NCBI GenBank assembly: GCA_001769975.1 | Contig: MEPW01000054.1 | Location: forward strand, 21,099 to 85,098 | Origin: Bdellovibrionales bacterium RIFOXYA1_FULL_36_14 | Lineage (GTDB): Bacteria; Bdellovibrionota; Bacteriovoracia; Bacteriovoracales; Bacteriovoracaceae | Direction of reading: 5' to 3' | Length of the DNA: 64,000 bases | Part shown: positions 48,363-55,770 of the stretch, one piece after another | Layout: every line of letters starts with the position of its first letter | How positions within the stretch are numbered: position 1 is the stretch's first letter | Notes under the pieces: generated by a model | Told to the model about the DNA's origin: nothing | Databases searched by the model: none | Seen by the model: the letters and a program-made list of their open reading frames with translations, nothing else | Program-made: the position numbers and the translations under genes

Positions 48363-50978
48363 CTATAATTTTTTTTCTAAAGCTTCGCTAAGCTTTTTGC
48401 CGACTGATCCTACCTCAAATTTGTCACAAGCTCCTTGCGCCATATCAGGCCGACCTCCGGATTTTCCGCCAAATTCCATTATAATGCTATTTAAAATATC
48501 TGGGCAGGTTATTTTGGGTGCTTTGCTTCCGGCTCTAAGTAAGACTGACATTTTATCGTTTTTGTTTTGTGCAATAAAAATAAACCCATTTTGGAATTTA
48601 GAGATAAAACCATCTGAAAGTTTGCGAAGATCAGCATTATCTGGAGCTAAAATGGATTTGAAGGGATAGAGATTTTTTAGCAATTCGGGCTGATCAAAAA
48701 GGTTTTTATTTTCGATTGATTGGATTTTTTCCTTTAAAGACTGAATTTCCTTAAACTGAGTTTTTATCTCCTTAATTTGTTTTTCAATTTGCGGGTAAAC
48801 ATCTTCAGCTCTAGTTCTAAGCATAAGTTCAATTTTTCCAAACTCTTTGGAACGATGCTGAAGATACTTAAAAGCAAAAGTGGAGGTTAACGCTTCAATT
48901 CTTCGGATTCCTGTACTTAGAGCACCTTCGGAGACAATGACAAAAAGTCCAATTTCAGACGTATTTTTAATATGAGTTCCGCCACAGAGTTCGATTGAAA
49001 CAGGAGGTTCATTTTCGTTTTTAATGCTAATTACACGGACGTGTTCGCCGTATTTTTCGCCAAAAAGAGCTTTAGCTCCACTTGCAGTTGCTTCTTTGGT
49101 GCTCATTTTTTTGGTTATTACTGAAACCTGATTTTCTATAATCTTATTAATTATAGATGTTACTTGGTCTAATTCCTCAGGGCTTAATCCTTTGGGGTGA
49201 GTAAAATCAAAGCGTAAACGTTCAGCGGTTACGAGGGAGCCTGCTTGGTTGATATGATCACCCAGCACTTGTCCAAGGGCTGCATGTAGAAGATGAGTTG
49301 CAGTATGGTTTCGAGCGGTTAGATTTCTTTGATATGCATTTACTTTTAAAACATATGATTCTTTAACATTTAATTTGTTATTAGTCGGTACAATCGATAC
49401 GGTAAAGTCGTCTATTGGTTTAATAGTATTGAGTACTTGGGCAATTTCCACATTGTCTTTTGTTAAAATAGTTCCACCATCTCCCGCCTGACCACCAGAT
49501 TCACCATAGAAGGGGGTGTAATCAAAAATAAGTAAATCATGATCCCCTAAGGCTCTCTTTTCTAACAGTTTTGCCTCTAGGGTTAACTGATCATAAGAAA
49601 AATGGTTGTTGCCATGTTTTTCTTTTAATTCGTAAAAAATTTTGTCATCAATATTCAAGTTACCTTTCCAAGATTTCTTTGATAAATTTCGCTGTTCTTC
49701 CATTTTTTGATTAAAACCATCATGATCAACAGAAAGATTTTTTTCTTTTAAAATTGTTTCGGTTAAATCAAAGGGGAAGCCAAAGGTATCATATAATTTG
49801 AAAATAGTTTCTCCTGATAATGTTTTATTAAACAGATTGTTTGATAATTCCTGGTTTAAAAACTTTAAGCCGTTTTCAAGGGTCTCGTGGAATTTTTCTT
49901 CTTCTAATTTAATAAATTTTTCAGCTAAAGATATGTTTTTGGCGTTTTCGGGATATGCTTCTTTAATAGATTCAAAAAAAGTGGGAGCCAATTTATAAAA
50001 TGAACCGCAGGGGGCATCAAGTTCCCGTAAATGTCTCACAGCTCTTCTGATTATTCTTCTTAAAACGTATCCCCTTCCTTCATTAGAAGGAATGACTCCG
50101 TCTGTAATAAGCATGGAAGTGGATCTGATATGATCGGATACAACGCGGATGTGTCCACTAAAGCGATTGTCTTTATAATCTTTTCCCGTCAGATCTTGAA
50201 TTTTAGAAATAATAGGAGCAAAAATATCTGTATCATAATTCCAATATTTTCCCTGTAAAGCAGCAGCTATTCGTTCAAGTCCTGCACCGGTGTCTATGGA
50301 GGGTTTAGGTAAAGGGAATCTGCCATCTTTATTTTTTTCATATTGCATGAAAACTAGATTCCAGATTTCTACGTAGCGTTGCTCATCATCTAAAATACTT
50401 TGGTTTTTTCCAGGTTTAAAGCCTGGTGTGCTTTGTTTTTCTCCGTGGTCAAAAAATATTTCGCTGCAAGGTCCACATGGTCCGAATTCACCCATTTCCC
50501 AGAAATTATCTTTATCGCCTTTTTTGAAAATACGATCTTTGTCGATGCCAGCAATTTTGGGCCATAACAAAGCGGCTTCTTCATCACTTTCATGAACTGT
50601 TATATATAGTTTGTCTTTGGGAAATTGAAGTGTTTTAGTTAAAAATTCCCATGCAAAAAAAATAGCGTCTTCCTTGAAATAGTCTCCGAAAGAAAAGTTA
50701 CCAAGCATTTCAAAAAAAGTGTGGTGGCGAGCAGTAAAGCCGACGTTGTCTAAATCGTTGTGTTTGCCTCCAGCACGAACGCATTTTTGGATAGTGACGG
50801 CTCTTTTGTTTACAGCGGTCGTCTTACCAGTAAAATAGTCTTTGAACTGATTCATTCCGGCGTTGGCAAAAAGTAAGGTTGGATCATTGATAGGAACTAA
50901 TGAAGAGGAAGGCATATGTTTGTGATTTTTGCCCTGGAAGTATTTAATAAAATTATTACGAATGTCAGCACTTTTCAT
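48363..50978 (-). CDS. alaS: Alanyl-tRNA synthetase
   Basis: 'NDPTLLFANAGMNQFKDYF', 'NHTATHLLHAAL', 'CGGTHIKNTSEIG'. Confidence 0.97.
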   Translation of the reverse strand: MKSADIRNNFIKYFQGKNHKHMPSSSLVPINDPTLLFANAGMNQFKDYFTGKTTAVNKRAVTIQKCVRAGGKHNDLDNVGFTARHHTFFEMLGNFSFGDYFKEDAIFFAWEFLTKTLQFPKDKLYITVHESDEEAALLWPKIAGIDKDRIFKKGDKDNFWEMGEFGPCGPCSEIFFDHGEKQSTPGFKPGKNQSILDDEQRYVEIWNLVFMQYEKNKDGRFPLPKPSIDTGAGLERIAAALQGKYWNYDTDIFAPIISKIQDLTGKDYKDNRFSGHIRVVSDHIRSTSMLITDGVIPSNEGRGYVLRRIIRRAVRHLRELDAPCGSFYKLAPTFFESIKEAYPENAKNISLAEKFIKLEEEKFHETLENGLKFLNQELSNNLFNKTLSGETIFKLYDTFGFPFDLTETILKEKNLSVDHDGFNQKMEEQRNLSKKSWKGNLNIDDKIFYELKEKHGNNHFSYDQLTLEAKLLEKRALGDHDLLIFDYTPFYGESGGQAGDGGTILTKDNVEIAQVLNTIKPIDDFTVSIVPTNNKLNVKESYVLKVNAYQRNLTARNHTATHLLHAALGQVLGDHINQAGSLVTAERLRFDFTHPKGLSPEELDQVTSIINKIIENQVSVITKKMSTKEATASGAKALFGEKYGEHVRVISIKNENEPPVSIELCGGTHIKNTSEIGLFVIVSEGALSTGIRRIEALTSTFAFKYLQHRSKEFGKIELMLRTRAEDVYPQIEKQIKEIKTQFKEIQSLKEKIQSIENKNLFDQPELLKNLYPFKSILAPDNADLRKLSDGFISKFQNGFIFIAQNKNDKMSVLLRAGSKAPKITCPDILNSIIMEFGGKSGGRPDMAQGACDKFEVGSVGKKLSEALEKKL

Positions 50979-51034
50979 ATTTCTCTCGATTAAAAAGACA
51001 ACAACAGTTTAAGCTAACATAAATAGTATAAAAA

Positions 51035-51517
51035 TTAAATCTCTGATAATTTCTTGGTCAGCAAGGTCTTTATTTTTTGATAATTATGGCCTTTGGAGTG
51101 CAAATAAGAAAATAGCTTCTTTTGAATTTCGTATTTTTCCTCTTTACTTAGAGATTCATTGGCAAATTTTCTGATTTTTTTATCAATCAAACTGTTAAGT
51201 TGATCTTCTTCTGAGATAGCTTCTTTTATGAACATGGAGTCAATATCTTCATTTTCAAATGATAAATCTTCGTTTTTTAGAAATCTTTGAATATGAGCTT
51301 TAGAATAGTTTCTTTTAGCTAACGATCTTATTTTGGAGTCCATATAGCGTTTTTCGTCAAAAATACCTTGGTCGGTAATCTGTTCTAAAACAGTATCAAT
51401 GATTTCCTTGGAATATCCCTTTTGGTTTAATTTTTTTTGCAATTTACTCTTAGAATAGTCTTGCCTGGAAATAAGAAATAAAATGTAATTATACGCTTTT
51501 TTGGTTTCTTCATTCAT
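51035..51517 (-). CDS. recX: Regulatory protein RecX
   Basis: 'LISRQDYSKSKLQKKLNQKGYSKEIIDTVLEQITDQGIFDEKRYMDS'; downstream of recA. ATG at 51517 preferred over TTG in the terminator stem (51532). Confidence 0.85.
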   Translation of the reverse strand: MNEETKKAYNYILFLISRQDYSKSKLQKKLNQKGYSKEIIDTVLEQITDQGIFDEKRYMDSKIRSLAKRNYSKAHIQRFLKNEDLSFENEDIDSMFIKEAISEEDQLNSLIDKKIRKFANESLSKEEKYEIQKKLFSYLHSKGHNYQKIKTLLTKKLSEI

Positions 51518-51542
51518 AAAAAAAGCGGCCAATTATGGCCGC
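51518..51542 (-). terminator. Intrinsic terminator/attenuator between recA and recX
   Basis: Minus strand GCGGCC-ATAATT-GGCCGC-TTTTTTT: perfect 6-bp GC stem, 6-nt loop, T7 tract. Confidence 0.85.
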
Positions 51543-51555
51543 CTCTGCTGGTAAG

Positions 51556-52671
51556 TTATTGTAAATCAGTCTTTGGTTTTTTAGCTTTAGCTTTACTGTC
51601 ATCAGAAGAGATCTCTCCGGTCACAGGATCTATTTTTTCACTTTTACCTGCAAGTCCGTGTTTATCAAGAATTAGCGTTCTGATTTCGTTCATTATGGCC
51701 GGATTTTCTCTAAAATAATTTTTGGAATTTTCCCTACCTTGTCCAATCTTTATATTGTTGTAAGAGAACCAAGCGCCGGCTTTTTCAACAATTTTTTCTT
51801 CTACGGCGATATCAAGGATATCTCCTTCACGGGAAATTCCTTCTCCAAACATAATATCAAATTCAACACTTTTAAAAGGAGGAGCCACTTTATTTTTAAC
51901 AACTTTGACTTTAGTTCGATTGCCAATATATTCTTCTCCATCTTTTATGGAGGAAACTTTTCTTATATCTAATCGAACTGAAGCATAAAATTTAAGAGCA
52001 TTTCCACCAGTGGTTGTTTCTGGATTGCCAAACATAACTCCAATTTTCATTCTTAGTTGGTTAATAAAAACAACGGTAGTATTTGATCTAGAGATTGACC
52101 CTGTTAATTTTCTCAAAGCTTGACTCATTAGTCTCGCTTGCAATCCCATATGAGAATCACCCATGTCACCTTCTAGTTCTGCTTTTGGGGTGAGAGCCGC
52201 AACGGAGTCAATGATCAATAGGCTCACAGCACCAGATCTAACAAGCATGTCGCTAATTTCAAGCGCTTGTTCGCCACTATCTGGCTGTGAGATAAGTAAA
52301 TTGGAAACATCAATTCCAAGCTTGGAAGCATAACTAGTGTCGAGAGCGTGTTCTGCATCAATAAAAGCAACCGTACCACCAACTTTTTGGCATTCTGCTG
52401 CCAGATGGAGAGTTAGAGTTGTTTTACCTGAAGACTCAGGTCCATAAATTTCAATAATTCTACCTTGAGGGATTCCACCTACGCCAAGAGCTAAATCAAG
52501 ACCTAGGCAGCCAGTAGAAATAGCTGGAATTTTTTCGTGTATTTCGTTGTCACCGAGTTTCATGATGGCACCTTTTCCAAATTGTTTTTCAATTGAAGCA
52601 AGGGCCAGGTCGAGAGCTTTCGTCTTGTTTGCTTTATCCATAACGGTTGTCTGATTCATTGTTTTCTCCAT
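51556..52671 (-). CDS. recA: Recombinase A
   Basis: '[20 protein letters not shown]', '[35 protein letters not shown]'. Confidence 0.98.
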   Translation of the reverse strand: MEKTMNQTTVMDKANKTKALDLALASIEKQFGKGAIMKLGDNEIHEKIPAISTGCLGLDLALGVGGIPQGRIIEIYGPESSGKTTLTLHLAAECQKVGGTVAFIDAEHALDTSYASKLGIDVSNLLISQPDSGEQALEISDMLVRSGAVSLLIIDSVAALTPKAELEGDMGDSHMGLQARLMSQALRKLTGSISRSNTTVVFINQLRMKIGVMFGNPETTTGGNALKFYASVRLDIRKVSSIKDGEEYIGNRTKVKVVKNKVAPPFKSVEFDIMFGEGISREGDILDIAVEEKIVEKAGAWFSYNNIKIGQGRENSKNYFRENPAIMNEIRTLILDKHGLAGKSEKIDPVTGEISSDDSKAKAKKPKTDLQ

Positions 52672-52828
52672 GGGGCAAAGGGTTATAAAATAAATACCAT
52701 TTTCTCTAAACTACGACATCTAAAACTTATGCAAATCAGTCAGGTTTTCTTTTTTTTATCACTTCAAAATTACTCAAAGTTTTTTACCGGTCGTTCAAAA
52801 ATTGACCTGCAACCTGTTTGTATATAAA

Positions 52829-52857
52829 AGGGTATGCGTAACTATTGCGCAAGTCAA
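52829..52857 (-). promoter_or_regulatory. Candidate recA promoter TTGACT-N17-TACCCT
   Basis: Good -35, weak -10, minus strand upstream of recA. Confidence 0.4.
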
Positions 52858-52878
52858 GCGTAAAATGTGCGTAAGTAT
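52835..52878 (+). repeat. Four 7-bp TGCGTAA-type direct repeats at exact 11-bp period
   Basis: TGCGTAACTAT / TGCGCAAGTCA / AGCGTAAAATG / TGCGTAAGTAT at 52835, 52846, 52857, 52868. Confidence 0.85.
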
Positions 52879-52952
52879 ATTTAAATTTTAAATCACCAAA
52901 ATTTTAAACTGACTGGTTATTTTATTAATCGCTTGCCTTCACCTTAACTAAA

Positions 52953-55709
52953 TTAATTGTTAACTAGAATAACTTCCAGAGGGTTATCCGGTGTATTCGC
53001 TGAAAAAGTAATATTCTTGTTAGTATAATGGTCTATGACAATTGCGTGATTTGTGTGAATGACTTTCGTACCAGGGTTGGTGCCGGTTTTAGTGAAAGTA
53101 TATTTCACAATCTCTACTTTTATCCTCCCTAATGAGTCAGTCACACCATTAAATGATTTTCCATAGCTATCTGATATATCCACTACTTGATTGGCGATGA
53201 CCTGATGAGCACTATCTTTAATCACAAGATACATAGAATCACCTACGGAAAAATCGATATTTCCAGTGCCACTAACACCAAAATCATCAAAATTGGCCCC
53301 GCTTTCCAACTTGGTATCAATGAATAGATTTCCTATGCTATTCCAATTCCAGAAGCCGATTCGAATTGTTTTATAATTGGGGTTGTTTCCCAGTTTTACA
53401 AATTTAGAATTTCTAAATTGGTGATTACCTCCCATGCCATAACTATCCCCAAATTGAATGATACCGTAGTTTGATAGGAAGGTGTTGTCATTGTAGTATA
53501 TGGGTAGTTGGTCAGCATAACGCTCGCTCAAGCCCTGACCGACAACGCAAAATGCATCTTTGGTTTTGTCATCGTCGGCAAAGGTTTTCACAGTATTATT
53601 TCTAAATATAAGATTTTTTACATATGGATCTGAAAAAAATTGAACGCCCCTAATCGAGGTTGAACCTTCCCTTCCTCTAATTATAATGGCATTATTTTCA
53701 TATAGATTATTTTCGTATGGCTTAGTACCACCACCATATTGAGTTAAACGGATTCCGTTAACTGAGGCCATAGCACCATACTCACTTGAACGGTTATTTG
53801 GAGCATCTCCTTGTAAAAATATAAAATTATTTCTAACAACAATTCCATTTCTCCAGCTGATGCCATTAACATGATATCCAGTTCCAAATATTTTATTATC
53901 TCTGGTTAACATAGTTGGCTGAATCGCAAACGAGTTAGTGTCCCAACTATCAATATAAACTTCGTTATTATGCAGGACTGGTACAGTTTCGCTGATCATA
54001 ATCCCCTGGTGTCGGGCCCTTACAATCAGGTTGTTATTAACAGACTTGGAACCACTTACCCAAAGAGCTTTAACCCCTTGATGTCTATTATCTATACCGG
54101 TGCCTTTATCCTTTATAACATTATGATGAATAAAGTGATCGCCATACCTGGCCATAATTCCGCCAACACTATGACCACCATATTCAACTGTTATACCTGC
54201 AATTTCTGTTAGACCATCAACGTGAATTGGGTTGAATCCTAAACCGATGCTGCCTTGGCTGTTATGGGAACCTTGTTTAATTGTTCCATTTAGAATTTTT
54301 GATCCTTGTTTATTACCGCTTGAAAATATCCCAAAACTAGAGACGGTGCTATAGACGTAATCGTTCCACTGAGCATTTTCTACTAATGGCACTCCGTTAT
54401 CATACACCAAGGTATGCCCATTTAAATCGAGAGTTATATTATTGGCAGCAATTGTAAAGCCGCGAGTATTTGTAATAATATCTTGTGTGAGGAGATAAAT
54501 TGTATTTTCTTTATTTAATATATAAGGTGGATTACCTAAGCTTCCAGGAATCAACACAACGTTGCTCAGACTTTTGGTGGTGAATGTTTTATCACCAGAC
54601 ACGACTTTGATTCCTCTTTCATCGGTGGTCACAATTCGGTAATGATAAGTAGTATTTGCTTCTAAATTTTTTAAGTAGTGCAGATGTTGGAAAAAATTTC
54701 GATCGGGGTACTCCGTGCTATTGCCGTAACCAGTGGTTTTACCATATTCAATTTTAGAAAGAGCTGGTAAAGAAGTATGAAATGATATTGCAGCCGAATT
54801 GACTGAGATATGAGACCAACTTTGTGATTCGATTATCGTTAATGAGTTACCAAAAAAGGCATAATATTGCTCTTCACGCTCGGCCCTAAAATAGGTTTTT
54901 GCGAAATTATTAAATTTAGTGTATTCATCTTCAGTTCCTGTTATTAGAGCACACTGCGCAAAAGAGTAGTTATTAGGAGCCCAATTTCCACAAATGGCAT
55001 TTTCACAGATCATTTGCTGAGTTTCTGATTTACATGTAACGCCCGCATTTACCAGACTACTTTCATATCGCACTCTTGAAATCACACATTTTGGCTGAGT
55101 ATAGGTTCCAGACCAACTACCCAATTGTCCATTGGTACATAATCGATTTTGAATTTCTGATATACAATTTTGTCCTTCATTTACTGCGGCAGCTTGATAC
55201 ATAGTTCGTAGTTCAAAGGTTCCAGATGCAATAGTTCCGCAAGCGCTCGCCGCTTGTACGCTACAAGTTAAATATTGGTAAGTTCCACTCCATGCAGACC
55301 AAGTTCCGTTATTACAAGTTCTAATTTGAGTTTGAGAAATATTGGCGCAGCTTTGTCCGTAAACCACTGAACTGGCACTGTAAGCAATTCTTGATTGGGT
55401 ACCGTTATGAGGAGTCGATCCACAACTAAGTTTGGGTGCAATCGTTGGAGTTGGGGTAGGGGTGGAAGTTGGTACAACAGTAGGAAGAGGAGTTGGTACA
55501 ATAGTAGGCAGAGGAGTCGGAATAATAGTAGGCGAGGCAGTTGGAACAATTGACGGGGTTGGTGATGCGTCTACAACTGGTTGTTCAGTTACCACGCAAA
55601 GTCCATTTACGAGGACTTGATTTTCTTTACATTTTTTACTGGCCTCTGGAACACAGGAAGTCAGAAATAAAAAAATTATTAAATTTGCTATGATTGTAAA
55701 ATGTTTCAT
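52953..55709 (-). CDS. Secreted lipoprotein: PT-rich linker, three Cys modules, Fn3-like domain, right-handed beta-helix
   Basis: Lipobox 'FLTSC'; three ~50-aa Cys repeats; 'SLPALSKIEYGKTTGYG...YHYRIVTTDERG' Fn3-like; beta-helix rungs ('NNLIVRARHQGIMISETVPVLHNNEVYI'). Confidence 0.75.
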   Translation of the reverse strand: MKHFTIIANLIIFLFLTSCVPEASKKCKENQVLVNGLCVVTEQPVVDASPTPSIVPTASPTIIPTPLPTIVPTPLPTVVPTSTPTPTPTIAPKLSCGSTPHNGTQSRIAYSASSVVYGQSCANISQTQIRTCNNGTWSAWSGTYQYLTCSVQAASACGTIASGTFELRTMYQAAAVNEGQNCISEIQNRLCTNGQLGSWSGTYTQPKCVISRVRYESSLVNAGVTCKSETQQMICENAICGNWAPNNYSFAQCALITGTEDEYTKFNNFAKTYFRAEREEQYYAFFGNSLTIIESQSWSHISVNSAAISFHTSLPALSKIEYGKTTGYGNSTEYPDRNFFQHLHYLKNLEANTTYHYRIVTTDERGIKVVSGDKTFTTKSLSNVVLIPGSLGNPPYILNKENTIYLLTQDIITNTRGFTIAANNITLDLNGHTLVYDNGVPLVENAQWNDYVYSTVSSFGIFSSGNKQGSKILNGTIKQGSHNSQGSIGLGFNPIHVDGLTEIAGITVEYGGHSVGGIMARYGDHFIHHNVIKDKGTGIDNRHQGVKALWVSGSKSVNNNLIVRARHQGIMISETVPVLHNNEVYIDSWDTNSFAIQPTMLTRDNKIFGTGYHVNGISWRNGIVVRNNFIFLQGDAPNNRSSEYGAMASVNGIRLTQYGGGTKPYENNLYENNAIIIRGREGSTSIRGVQFFSDPYVKNLIFRNNTVKTFADDDKTKDAFCVVGQGLSERYADQLPIYYNDNTFLSNYGIIQFGDSYGMGGNHQFRNSKFVKLGNNPNYKTIRIGFWNWNSIGNLFIDTKLESGANFDDFGVSGTGNIDFSVGDSMYLVIKDSAHQVIANQVVDISDSYGKSFNGVTDSLGRIKVEIVKYTFTKTGTNPGTKVIHTNHAIVIDHYTNKNITFSANTPDNPLEVILVNN
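54972..55640. repeat. Long direct repeat, copy 1 (N-terminal cassette of the lipoprotein pair)
   Basis: Near-identical DNA to 57637..58250. Confidence 0.85.
55440..55570 (-). repeat. Pro-Thr linker tandem repeat (PTPLPT(I/V)V units)
   Basis: Repeated 'gtaggaagaggagttggtacaa'-type units encoding SPTPSIVPTASPTIIPTPLPTIVPTPLPTVVPTSTPTPTPT. Confidence 0.8.
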
Positions 55710-55770
55710 GTTGCCCTCTTATGTTAAAAATCTTAATCATAATTTTTTGATTCTGAAGCTTGAAGTCTAA

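Noticed and set aside
52812-52830. Half LexA site CTGT-N8-AAAA upstream of recA
   Set aside because: Second half-site does not match ACAG; not distinguishable from chance.
52835-52878. CRISPR-like or plasmid iteron array
   Set aside because: Repeats are only 7 bp at 11-bp period with four copies; too short for CRISPR, and no rep or replication gene nearby. Kept as promoter-associated operator-like repeats.
55268-55620. ORFs 55268..55549 (-), 55432..55620 (+) and 57930..58139 (-) rich in Leu or Val/Gly
   Set aside because: Shadow frames of the PT-linker repeat within real lipoprotein genes.
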